Shown here one piece after another: positions 1-13,400 of a DNA stretch of 64,000 nt (the first letter of the stretch is position 1; each line of letters starts with the position of its first letter). The stretch comes from Aphrocallistes beatrix. Its lineage: Eukaryota; Porifera; Hexactinellida; Sceptrulophora; Aphrocallistidae. Where the stretch lies: positions 3,844,001 through 3,908,000 of the forward strand of contig OY725495.1 in NCBI GenBank assembly GCA_963281255.1, given 5' to 3'. The position numbers and the translations under genes were made by a program. Under the pieces are notes generated by a model that worked only from the letters and a program-made list of their open reading frames with translations, was not told where the DNA came from and ran no database searches.

Positions 1-62
1 TACAGTGAAGTTTATTCTATGTTCCCACACCCTTTATGTCATATTTCTTACTGGGGTCATAC

Positions 63-250
63 CAGGGTTTCATCTAGCTTTCCAAAGTCAAACGCCTAAA
101 TGGACGCCACCATTTTTCTACGCGCCTAGACTCATTTTTATATATGTTTTGTGCCGCGCACCTAGCCTCAAAAAATCATACGCCTAATTATGATCCATGG
201 GATCAAATACGCGCCTCTAGGCGCGCCCAGTACGCCTAGATGAAAGCCTG
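63..250. mobile_element. hAT-type MITE
   Basis: A 188-bp element bounded by inverted ends CAGGGTTTCATCTAG and CTAGATGAAAGCCTG. It is flanked by 8-bp near-identical duplications (GGTCATAC / GTTCATAC). The CAGGG...CCTG termini and 8-bp duplication are hAT hallmarks. The interior repeats short CGCGCC/TAGGCG motifs and has no coding capacity. The rest of 251-1475 upstream of the first exon shows no gene I can support. Confidence 0.75.
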
Positions 251-499
251 GTTCATACGTATCTACAATCTCCATTGACTATACTTCGGTTGCACTGCTT
301 TATACTTAAAATTGAAGGAAGTACATATATCCTAAGATCATCAACTCTCACAATTAAGTCCTAATTTTAGAATGACTCCAACGATCATACACTACATAGA
401 ATACAATATTATAGCTAACTCTGTTAATATACGCAGGATTCTATCTAGGATGTTAAATTTGGGGATAGAACCCTGGTACGTTATTCCTAATTACTATGG

Positions 500-640
500 C
501 ATTGATTCCCAACTTGGGGTCCACAGGATTCGAAATTTTGTATTACGGTTAATAGGAGGGGGTGGGGTCCACATAATATAGGAAAATTGATATAGCTGAT
601 CCACAGGCAAAAAAGTTTGAAAACCGCTGTACTGTGGATT
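500..640. mobile_element. hAT-type MITE fragment
   Basis: This segment is the reverse complement of the better preserved MITE at 42474-42638. They share the GGGGTCCACAGGATTCGAAA stretch and an AAAACCGCTG end. The end sequences are diverged and no clean target duplication is visible, so it is an old copy. Confidence 0.5.
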
Positions 641-1475
641 TATTAGAAATATTATTTGACTGGTTCTAGGCATTGGAACTTGAGATAACCGAAGTTGTAC
701 AATTATTATATAGACCTATTTAACCTGGGAGAAACTATGGATATGCTTATTATTTTTCAGTTTAAGCTATTTTAGCGGGGAAGTCATAGACATTTTGGGG
801 TCATTACTATAAATAGAAATGACTCCAAGTCAGGCCCGGGATTTACTAACAATTGTTTCGATCGAACCAATGTTCTTTCCATCCTTAAACTGCGTTAAAG
901 TGGTTGAAGATGGTGACAATCATCAGATCTCTTGAAACAGTGCATTCGTCTGTCATGAATCATGACTATAGCATAGGTCACAGTGTGTCTTATCAGCGTT
1001 AAGATACTTACTGGGTGGGAGATGCGATATCGAGGAAAGGTATCTGCTACTCCTCTGAGAAATGCGGTGTTCTACTGTAACAAAGAATTCCTGTATCTTG
1101 TAGTTGTTGAAGACATCGAACATATGAGTGCAGTAGAACAGTATCTTAAGGTCAGTTGCTATAAATTATGATTATATGTTCGCTTCCCGCACTCGCGTTG
1201 CGCAGCTGACAAATTGGGTTTTATTAATAAAGATTATTCTGCATGTTAAGAAGTATTTTACATAATGTACAATCTACTAAATCCATATATATTTTGCTAT
1301 GTAGTAATCTTCCTTCTAGCTCTTGCTTAACCGACATCCTACTCTCATTGCGTTTTAATTTGCGATAATTGTTTGATAGTATTTTCGGTCAATTCAGTAG
1401 AAAACTTAACTGTGTTAGTTTCACGACATTATGGTACTATAGTACAATTCCTTTTGTGTCTAGAGCTTGGTTCTA

Positions 1476-4400
1476 ATGGTGCGAAATGGTTCTACATTGT
1501 CTGCTGTGATAAAGAACTTGTTCCTTCCTTGGAGTTCAGATGAGGAGCTTAAAAAGTAAGTCTATTAAATGCATTTTAGTGTTTTTCAGAATCATTGTAG
1601 TTAGTTCCAACTATTAGTCTAGGAGAATCTTATATCATTCAATTTCGGGTATCGATATTGACTGGACAAATTTGGTCGTTAGTTACACTATCCATAAATT
1701 ACCGAAAAGTTCATCAATATTAATTTAATATTGGCCCATTTAACAAAGAAAACCAACACTCAATTTACAATCAACTCTGTTGACTGGGGCTTAGCGGTGC
1801 AACGGTTGCCCGACACCCTGCCAACTCTCGGTACCGGTATATCTGGGACCCTGGCATTTTCTCACTGAAACTGGCTCCATATACTAAGTCGGACATATAG
1901 CACACATACCTTATTTGGTAGGGAGTTACTAAGGACATTTAGGACTACTACATCACATCCAAAGTAATAAAAAACAGTCACAAACAATGCTGCAAATTTG
2001 TTCTTAAATATAATAAACTATTTTGAAAATATAAACCGGAGTGAGGTTGGAACAGTTTTTGTATTGGTTTCCTGGGTGTTTTGCCGAGGTTCCATTGTTG
2101 TTGAAGCTATCAAATATATAGAAACTCGTCTATAAAGCATTTATAATGTATTTCATGTAACAAAAGTTAAACATAACTACAATTTAATTAATTAATTTGA
2201 ATTTACTTATTTCGGCCATGATACTTATATCTTAATTTTCATGTGAAATGATCAATCACTTTTTTGTAGAGATTACTTTCAGAACAGTTCCAAGTCTCAT
2301 GCGAAGTCAGACCGAGAAGTAATTGGATTGAAAAGTAAGTATTTTGTGGTTTTGGATAAAATTTCAAAAGTTACCCAACAGCTTTGAGATGTGGTTAGGA
2401 ATATGTGCTTGCATCATTTACATACTATAAAAGGTCAATCAGCATAATATATTCTCACACGAGTTTAATGACTGAGTCTTGTCACTCTTTCGATACAGCT
2501 TCTATCTCCTCTGAAGATGAGATTACTAAAGTATCCTCAATGATTGAGGAGGAAATTAATTCTGTTTTTGATCGAATCCTGCAAGAACTCAAATTGCGAA
2601 GAGGTTTATTACTTGACAAACTCTATAAGATGAAGAATGATTTCGATGAACGAATTCGAGAGAGACGCGAAGAAATTGAAGGATTAGTTGCCATGAAAAA
2701 TAAAATTATGCAAGTGGAAACTAAAACATTCCTAAAACAAGCTTCAATCGCTAAGGAAAATTGCTTGAAAGAGATCGAATTTGGAGTGGGACAGTTCAAA
2801 TCACCTCTCATTCCCCCTGTTCCTCAATTCGCTAATGATTGTAATGAAATACTCGCGAAAATTAGCACTCTCGGTTGCCTAGAGGATGCTAGGAACTTGT
2901 ACATGGGGAAATGCCGTCCGCATCATTATATTGGTACGAAAGGTACTGGGAGGAACGAGTTCAATAATCCGAGGGGTCTGTACTTGGATGAAACTAGTCA
3001 GGAGTTATATGTAGTTGACGCGGGAAATTCGAGAATAAAAATACTAACAAACTACCTTGAGTACAAACAATCGTTTGGAAAGTCTCATTTGAAATCTCCT
3101 TGGGGCATCACTCGATGGAATAAATTCTTCTTCGTAACGGATGAGTGTTTGAATCAAGTGTTTAAGTTCTCTACGCCGTCCTTCGAGTTGCTGGGCAAGG
3201 TAGGATGGGTGCGAGACAATCTATACAACGATCCTCGCGGTATCTGCACCAGCAATAGAGACAGCATCCTGGTAGCCTACCTCACCTCTGATCTCGTAGC
3301 AGAGTTCACCCCCGAATTGGTCCATATTCGAAACATCGGGGACCAGGTGCTGTTCCATCCACACGATGTGAATTTCTCCCATGATACCCTATTCGTCCTG
3401 GACGAGTCATTCTACTGTGTCCATCTGTTCAATGGCCAGGGCATCGAGTTGTTGAGGCTAATCCAACGTGGACTTGATGGAAGTGTTCTGCACACGATAT
3501 TCTTCACACTGGATGGTTTCAGTAATATCTTCCTCAGTGATGTGCAGAGGAACTCCATCAAGGTCTTCTCCAAGGCTGGCCAGCTTATACACGATATCGA
3601 TGGGGCTGTTAACGGACCTAAGGGCCTCGCTCTGACCAATAAGAATCAGCTGATTTCCTGTTCTAGCTCTTCTCACAGAATTGAAATATTTTAAAACTAA
3701 CTTTCGTATAAACAGCTCTTTTATTTCACATTAATACAATTGATACATTATTTTATGGATAGTCCTACTTACTAAAAGTCCCTGAATGAATGTTGAATAT
3801 CGACATAGTATTTTGTCTAGAAAATTGTATTTTCAAGAAATATAATTGCAAATATATATACAATCGAGCCCGCTTTTGTGTATCCACCAAATAGGAATAT
3901 TTAATTATTATTATCTATTCGCTTCTTATAATACGTTTTTCTTCTAATCGCAGATACAATATACAATATATATATATATAGTATATATATATATACTCAG
4001 TGTTTCCCGCCGAGCGCGTTAACTATTTAGCACGCTTTGCTTGCCGAATGACGCGATTTTGTTGTTAAATAATGCAATTTACCCGAATAAACCGCACAAA
4101 AATTGCAAAATTAACCGCTTTCCAATAATTCTGAGAGAAACACTGTCTATACTACGTATCAGCTAATTTTAAATCTATACAGTGAACACACATTTCCAAC
4201 CACAAAGTTCACTATAATATGCTCTCCCTGCTGTACTATCTGACTCAATATAACGATAATGATATTCATTAGGCGGTTTATTTTATTATAATTCACCCTA
4301 GATTGGTACCAAGTGATGGGAAACTTTAGCAGTGACGACTCTCAGCTCCTGAATGTGTATGAAGGAGACCTGGTACAGAATCTAGGCAGTGTACAACAAG

Positions 4401-7400
4401 GTATTCAGGTACTTTAATGACGTACTATGTATTGCATGCTACTCATGAGCGTTGAATTTATCCCAAAATTTTATAGACGCAAAGTTTTTGGAATGTGTTC
4501 GTTTAGAATCTGTCTGATTATCCTATCATTTCAGTCAGCCATATATTCCTTTGTTAAAAATACTTGTCTACATCTGAATAGTTACCAGGTACCATGTAAT
4601 GTTTATTTATATCTAATTCTAGGCTGGTGTTTTTGCAAAAGAGAACAAGAGCTTGGTAAACTTCCGGGTGCTATCCTTTCATCCTGTTCTCTCACGGATA
4701 AGCAAATACAGTCAGAGCTAGTCCGTTTGCAAGAGATCAGAGAAATGAAGTCCGTTTCTAACATTCCTTCTACCACAGACGTAACTACTGACTTTGAACC
4801 GGAATGTGATTACGTGGAGATGAATCCTATTTCGTGCGAGAGCAAACAGCCTGCCCCTCGCATCCCACCTCCTTTCAAATCTAGACTCGACATACCTATC
4901 AAATTCCCTCCTTCCAAATCTCTACCCGTGCACCCTATGGCACCGCCCGTATCCCCTATTCAGCCTGGAAAGGGTGTTAAATCCATGGTTACACATCTTG
5001 AAGACAGAAAGCCATCATCACTAGGTTTATATGTGTTACAGTTAAACGTCGAATCAGTCATTATGTAAAATACCTGGAAAATTCAGTTATTATGTATTAT
5101 ATCGTAAACTGGGGCGACTTTGGCCCTAAGAGGTGACTTTGTCCCACAATAGCAATTTTAATAAAACAAGCGCGTTTCGCGCTTGCTTGCGCTGCGCGGC
5201 TGGCGGACACTTTGTGTCCGCCGGAGGCTCCCTTCGGTCGCCTGGAGTCACATTGGTTAATTATAAGGGAGATAACATCTCTAAATATGTCTGTTCTACT
5301 GTGCTAATCGATATCACTCGAAAAATCACCAAATTTGTGAATTTAAATTTTTTTGATGCGTAATGATGACGTCATAACAAAGTGATGAGTCATCATTTTT
5401 TGATGATAGTCGCATCATATGTGAGACATGTTAGTATACAGATTCTATTAAAATTTCAGCCTTCTATCTCCTATAATGGCTGAGTTATGCCCGAATAACT
5501 GTGTTACTTAACTTTTAAAAATGTGACAATGACGTCATAATTCCATGATGAGTCGACATTTTGCTCTGAACTCAGAACTTACTGGAGCCATAGCCAAAAG
5601 ACTCCCACATGCCAAAAATCAGCTTTCTATGACCGGCAGTTTCTTCAATCAATTCGTTACAGATATATATAGATATAGATATATAGATATATACAAGCGC
5701 GCTTCGCGCTTGCTTGCGCTGCACGGCTGGCGGACACTTTGTGTCCGCCGGAGGCTCCCTTCGGTCGCCTGGAGTCACATTGGTTAATTATAAGGGAGAT
5801 AACATCTCTAAATATGTCTGTTCTACTGTGCTAATCGATATCACTCGAAAAATCACCAAATTTGTGAATTTAAATTTTTTTGATGCGTAATGATGACGTC
5901 ATAACAAAGTGATGAGTCATCATTTTTTGATGATAGTCGCATCATATGTGAGACATGTTAGTATACAGATTCTATTAAAATTTCAGCCTTCTATCTCCTA
6001 TAATGGCTGAGTTATGCCCGAATAACTGTGTTGCTTAACTTTTAAAAATATGACAATGACGTCATAATTCCATGATGAGTCGACATTTTGCTCTGAACTC
6101 AGAACTTACTGGAGCCATAGCCAAAAGACTCCCACATGCCAAAAATCAGCCTTCTGCGCCCGGCAGTTTCTTCAATCAATTCGTTACAGATATATATATA
6201 TATATATATACAATCATCGAGTTTTAATAGTAAGGATATATTCAAACTTAGAAATATTGCGGTTTAAATACCTGTGTATTTATTGAGAGTGTCATTCAAC
6301 ATATTATCAATTTGATTACATTGATTCATAAGTTTGAGTATATTTTATTAAAATTGCTATTGTGGGACAAAATCACTTCTTAGGGCCAAAGTCGCCCCAG
6401 TTTACGGTAACTGAAAATTCTAGGCATTTTCCATCAGTCATCATGCATAATGCCTGAAAATTTCAGGGATTTTGCATAAAAACTGATTTTACGTTTTAAC
6501 TGTAACATGTATAGTATACGAATATTAAGATTATTTTAAAGTAGTATTTTATAATTGCGTATTTTAACATATTTCACCATTAATCCATAATCATTTTACA
6601 TTTATTCTAATATTATTTAACTTGGATGTAACCTTGAGTTTCTACGTAATAAGCTTATAGATTCTGTAGATCGATATTACATTATATTCTTACATCTCCA
6701 ATAGGACCTACACGAGCTATTTCTGTGGATGTAGCTGCTTCAGATCGGAAATCTTCCAGCGTAGATCGCTATGTGATTCCAGATCTTGAAGCTACTCTGA
6801 CTGATGAAAAGAAATCTCCAGATACTCAGCCCAATACTCCCATACGCAAGACTAAAATATGCAAACGGAGGTCTAAATCAATGCAATTCTCGAGTCAAGC
6901 TCCACCCAATCAGGTTAACAACATTATACACGAGTTTCTGAATATTAGTGCATAATAACTGCACGCAACTCTCTGAATTATCTGCAAATAATAATGATTT
7001 ACCCAAATGATTTATTGCATTTAAATTAACCAAAATTTCAGGGAATTTCCCTTCGCGCCGTAGGAATCTATTTGCATGTATTTTCCATTATTCGTGTTGT
7101 GTCCATGGTTTCCACAGTCCTAGTCAATGAGCTATGAGTAGAGTCCTAATACTATTCATGGGACCAGTCAACTCCTACCAAATACCAACTCGTCCAAAGC
7201 ACTAAGTCAACGCGTACCAAGTTCCAACTACCAAAAAGTAAACTCGTACCGCTACCAAAATGAAATGCACGATTTCTATAGCATTTTGAATGAGATATCT
7301 GTCCACAGCGAAAAGCAGGATTTTCTGTTGGCTTATGGTATGATCTGACTTGGTACGAGTTGGCTTGTGGTACGAGTTGGCTGACATTCATTATTAATAG

Positions 7401-10400
7401 ATTGCATATATTCTTGTTTAGGACGAGGATACTGTATCGCCTAAAACTCGCAACAATCGAGTAACAAAGATTGAATACTACGCCAAGAGCAAGGAGAGTA
7501 CGTGGGAGGAGGTGAGGAAGGCTACACAGCAATTGGATGACCTCACATGTCCAGTGCATAAAGAATCAGGTAAGCGAGATTCAAATTCTGCATATTCTGT
7601 TGGTCTATTTATACGTAAGTAACCTTCCCCACTCATTCGTTGGCATTTTATTCCATTATGACGTCATTGAGAAAGAATATATGTCACTAGAGTTGGCATT
7701 TCGAGAGAGGTGAATAAATTGAAACAACTGGAATCAAATGGACTTGATGCATAAGATAGAACAGGGATGCATCTGTTTAGTTATGCAATTATAACTGATA
7801 GGATTTTGTCACATACTGTACATCTTGAATCGAACTGTCAGCCAACATTTAATTAAAGTAATAATAATACAAAAATTGATTATTGTTCTTTGACACTAAA
7901 GTACGTAATATAGAAATTCTATTAGTTACTATTTGCAAAGCTTGTTCAATAATCTATCAACTGAAGGTTTATTCTCCTTGTACCTTTTTCGAATGACGTA
8001 ACCCTGAACATTGCTCCAAACGCATACAAACACTCCTGTTCATATGGATGTTGTGAATAGTTCATTACCTCTCTTGGCGCCCATTTTAGACTATACTTGT
8101 TATCAATGATGAATACGTAGTCGTCAGAATAAGGATCGACACGAGAGCTGGAAGAAAAGCTTAACCATACAAACTGCTGTCCAATAAAGTACTTATCTGC
8201 ATCCTCTTCACTTAGTTCGCATTTTCTATACGTATTGCCTTGACAGGGCTTCAATTCCCTCCATTCCATCAAGATAGAATTCAACAGTAATGCAAAAGGA
8301 CTCAAACTCAGTTCAAGGCTCGTTGGTTTTTTAGCTTCTATGCTTTGATTTCTAAGCATACCATTCACAGCTTTGTAAAGTATCCTACGTTCCCCTGTAT
8401 ATAATTGAATAGTACGGATGATAAAATTCTCCTTACTATCTGGCAATAACTCTATACCCTCGAATCCCTTGTCTTTATCTCCTGTCAAAAGTTTGTTTCC
8501 TAACTGTTGTGAATATTGCTGAAGTGTTAAACTGACATTATTTTTTGCAATTATCCAATTATTCCCATAGTTGATATATCCAAATATGGACTTCATGACT
8601 TGAGATAATGTGCTTATCTTGATTTCATCAAAATTGCAATCATGTGGAATCAGAAATCCTTTACAGCATGCCAAAGTTAAGTAGATACAACTCCCCAACG
8701 GTTTTCCAAATTCACTTACCGGAAGAAAAGTTGGCTTTTCTAATTCAAGCGAAACCATGAGATCTCCTGGAATATTCAATAGGATATATTTTATTTGCTG
8801 AGACTTAGCTAGGTCTATAGGCTTTTTACCTGGTCCGTGCGCACCGTCTCTATCCTGCTTCGTTCTTATCTCAGAGTCACAGTCTGGGTAATTCAGCAGT
8901 TTTTGTACAGCCACTACATTGTCAAGGTAGACAGCCTGATGGAGTGCAGACCATGCTCTATCCTTTGGAATACAATTAACAATGTGAGGCTTTCCATCGA
9001 GTATCTTCCACACTGTCTCCCATTCTCCCGACTTAGCTGCTAGGACCATAGCATTAATGCTATCAGAGTCTCCCTTTAGATCCATTGAGGAGTGTATTTG
9101 AGGCAGTGTCTGCTAGGTAGGATGGATTGGTATGGTGATGAGTAGGACTCGCTGTGATTGTTTATTGAATGGTGGAAGGAGAGTTGAAGATTGAATTTGA
9201 TTGGTTAAATGAAAAGTGTTATTAGAACCTGAAAGGGATGAGTTCATCGACTTTAGCAATTAACGATTTCTTTAATATTTACTATTGTACTATCTTATAT
9301 AAGATCAATTTAGTACTAACTTATGACTAAACCTATTAACTGGTAGTAATAAGATACTCCTTTTATACTATATTTCCTTGAATAAGGTTTGTAATGCACT
9401 AAGTATCATTCTGTCATCCAATTAAATAAGATTAGTTCCATACGACTTGAAAAAACTGAGCTTAGTAGTATAATTTGTTGAAATGCTGCAGCTGCACATT
9501 AATAAAATTTACAATGGAAAAGTAGAAGATTTCGGTCGCCATACAGATAATGCCAGCGCTTTTTGACACCAACTAGTCAAACATCCTATTCTAGCTGTGA
9601 CTCGTACCCCTAAACCGTACCCCCCTGACTTTGTGGAGATGCGGTCCCCATATAGGGGAGGGGGCACAGCAAGGAGACTAAATCTCCAGAGCCTCACCTC
9701 CCCCCACGCCAGATCTAAGTACAAATATCGGATTTATTCTCCATAATGAAATGTCATAGTTTATTACTCTTTCAAATACAATAATTAATGCCATGGTTGC
9801 TAACAATATCACTCTAAGAATTACTAATTCAATAAAAGAAAAGGATAAAGCTTATCTTCTAAATCTTATATATACATATACATTGGTTTTTAATTAGGAA
9901 TGAGGAGTGGACGACGGAGGTGGTTTGTAGGGCTAAATCTTGTATGAACATAACCGAATCGATACTTTAGTTTTTTTACAATATTCCTGCCGAAAAATAC
10001 GATCGTAGCCAATAGGTATTGTGATCCGATTAGAATAGACGCAATTAAAAGTAGAATTGATGACGCATAGGTTTGGATCTCATGACTGAGTTTCAGCACT
10101 TTGATTTGCTGCTGTGAAACCAGTAGTGGCTGGTAGAGAGGAGTATGGTAGAGGTATTGGAAGATACAGGGACCATAGTGCAGACCTGTTACAATGAGGA
10201 AGTAATATTGTGAGATAAATTCTTTTAAAACCCAGCAAGCGAATGCAATAGCAAGTATCCCCATTACCAATGCGAAATGCTTGCAGTTGATGATTGCTCT
10301 TCTGACAATCGATTTCCTTTCCCCTCTTATCTTAAACTCGATTGCTCTCCATCTCAATGTGTTGTAGAATGTACGAGTGCATTTAATCCAAATAATGAAG

Positions 10401-13400
10401 TAGATTGTCTGTATTATTGGAACAGAGAACTTTTCAATGATCAATAATTGAGGAATAGACCCAGTTACTATCATGAATGCTCCAATGAAGAAAGTGATCA
10501 AGAGGAATTTTGTAATGTACCGAAATGGTTTTCCATGAATGTTATGGAGAATGACATCCAAATACTTCATTAGACAAACACTAAACGCGAAAGTGAGCAA
10601 CAATCCAACATCTCCCAAAGACACAAGTACAGGAACAACAGGATTAGTAAATATTACCTCTATGCTGATTAAAGGAAAATGTGCTAGTTCACTCGAACAA
10701 TTAAAATCTGTAGTTCTGTTGAAATCTCGCTGTTGATAAGCCAGTCCAGACCCTAATGCATATATTATCGCCGTGATGAACTCAGTGACATTTATGACTA
10801 TAAGGAATGTGTATTTGATTATTTCCGATTTGTGGTGACGTGCTGCTTCTGAGTAATTAACGGTGAATTCAGTTTTACTCTTTTCTACACACTCACGATA
10901 CAATTTCACGAAATGTATAATCCTCTTAGCAAAATAGACGTCCCATATGATGGATATAAATAAGAATAGTATAGCAACTGGCAGAATGATGATACTTTGT
11001 ATCATTTCAAATGACTTTAGATTTTCTCTAACACTTAACATATCCTGATAAAAATATTTTGAGATTCAATATTCATGAATTCAATCAGTCATTCTATATT
11101 TATACTGTTCTAATAGCCAATGATAGCCTTTATTTTTAAAGGGATTTATTTGGGGAATTTGATATTAATCCCAAGTAATTGCATGTAATAATACATCACT
11201 TTCGATAGTAAGCTTTTGTAATTGTGAGTATGCAGTCTTTAATATGTAATCAGTCGAACAAAGTCTTCAAGAAGTATATTACCTTAGTGATTTATTCTTT
11301 TAAACAGTACGTCAAATTACTAGAAGTTTAATATTCGATGTGTTAGCATCTGTTACTTTTAATTGACCAAAAAAAGAGAAGAAAATTTATAGATAGCCTT
11401 TATTTTTTAAAGCTATTGATTTTGAAATTTGATATTATCTCCAAGTAATTGTGTGTAGTATGCATCACTTTTAAGCTATTGAGTAATGTAAGTAATTTAT
11501 TTGAAGAAAATTGTACAAAGGTATAAATCATTCCTATTTATTGATTAGCCAACTAAATACGTATGGATTGTAATCATAATGTTGCAATTATGTAAAATAT
11601 CCCAAATCTAAGCACCTAGATAAGGCAAGATCATAGCCTACTCTAATAATGCCTCACAGTAAAATAACCAAGGATGCGGTAATAGCCGAATGGATTAATA
11701 CACGATTAGCCTAAAATCGTTAATCATGTAGGATAGGCATTAAGAATGTATTACCAGCATATATAAACATGGCATCAAAGTACATATATCCGTTGTCAAA
11801 ATTTCGATTAGTCATCATATCATTGCGCAACAGGTCATTCTAAGGACAATTTTGGCGATTTTCTAAGCTGTTTTAACCCTATTTTTAAATGGTATTAAGG
11901 TGTGATTTTTGTGTAGAACCAAGATTAGTACAAGGTGATTTGAATAATTTAGAAATTTTCAATGGAATGTTATTACATTCCTACGTTGCTATGGTAAAGC
12001 ATTTTGGTCAGTTTTGGCCATTTCATGCAAACTGTAAGAACTAGGTCTTACAATTTGATCGTATTCGATAGGCAATTGGCTACTTCCTATTAGGTAATAA
12101 TACAAATTTTACTTCTAAATTCACAGACTACAGAGTTATGCGACAATTTAGTGTTTGGTCACAATCTTAAAATCAACCCATAACTCAAAACTCCTTGAAT
12201 TTAGAAGTTCAAGTTGTATTATTACCTAATAAGAAGTAGTCCATTGCCTATCAAACACAATCAAATTTGGAGCTCTAATCATTACAGTTTGCATGAAATG
12301 GCCCAAACTGACCAAAATGCTTTACCATAGCAACGTAGGAATGCAACAACATTCCATTGAAAATTTCTAAACTTTTCAAATCACCTTGTACTAATCTTGG
12401 TTCTACACAAAAATCACACCTTAATACCATTTAGAAATAGGGTTAAAACAGCTTAGAAAATCGCTAAAATTGTCCTTAGAATGACCTGTTGCGCAATGAT
12501 ATGATGACTAATCGAAATTTTGACAACGGATATATGTACTTTGATACCATGTTTATATATGCTGGTAATACATTCTTAATGACTATTCTACATGGTTAAC
12601 GATTTTAGGCTAATCGTATATTAATCCATTCGGCTACTACTTCATCCCTAGTCCATGATTTTCAGTCTACTGTGAGGCATTATTAGAGTAGGCTATGGCA
12701 AGATCTTTAATATGTAATCACTCTATGCTCTGTGAAATATATTGCGTAAGGATAGGGTTGTAAAGGGCGGGAAACTTTCAGGGAATATTCCCGGGAATTT
12801 ATAAGACCTGGAAATTTTCGGGAATTTTGGGAATTTTCGTTTTTCTTTAATAATGAGAAATATTCAAAGATTTTAATGTGCCGGCTATAATATTGTATAG
12901 TGGCCCAGTTCTGAAATGCATTATTTTCCCTCGATAAGATAAGATCTTTAATACGTAATCGTTCTATTCTCTGAGGAATATCCTGTGTAAGAAATAAAAT
13001 TGTGTAAGATATAAAATCTTACGCTCTACTCCAGGGCAAATTAGTGGTGGCTATTGGATGTTCACTTTTCGATAATGATTAATAATCGAATGTTATTTAC
13101 GTATACAATGGAGTCTGCCGAAACGGACACTTCGAAAATCGGACGATCCGTATATAACCGACAAACCGATTTGAATGGAATGAATTCACTATACACGAAT
13201 ATAATAGTTAAGCACTCTCCGCGAGGAGAAAGACAAGAACCAAGTAATGTGTCCGTTATTCGGGGACTCCACGTATATGTATCGAATTTATTATATAACT
13301 GGACCTTTACTGGCCATGCATTATCTAGCTGAACATAATAGTTATGCTAAAACTAATCAATATCTTTAGAAATAAATCAAGTTTTATAACTTATAGTATT

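Larger units (their letters stand above)
5039..6502. mobile_element. Nested TA-flanked MITEs with R1 cargo
   Basis: The outer element has inverted ends beginning CAGTTAAACGTCGAATCAGT and a matching AACTG end, flanked by TA on both sides (5037-5038, 6503-6504), as expected for pogo/Tc1 MITEs. Inside it is a second palindromic element starting near 5103 (GTAAACTGGGGCGACTTTGG) and ending near 6406 with the reverse complement. The centre of that one is occupied by two tandem R1 copies. All lie in intron 4 of the SH3/SH2 gene, with the outer end only 14 bp from the exon-4 donor. A related 129-bp empty outer element is at 34967-35095. Confidence 0.65.

Noticed and set aside
5380-5560. GATGAGTC motifs in R1 as further hammerhead cores
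   Set aside because: No GAAA segment, no stem II partner and no cleavage triplet in the right places; GTCGAC and GATGATG palindromes explain the similarity.
10539-10736. 65-residue + strand ORF repeated in the 7TM copies
   Set aside because: Shadow of the conserved TM3 region of the - strand genes; differences between copies follow the 7TM codons.
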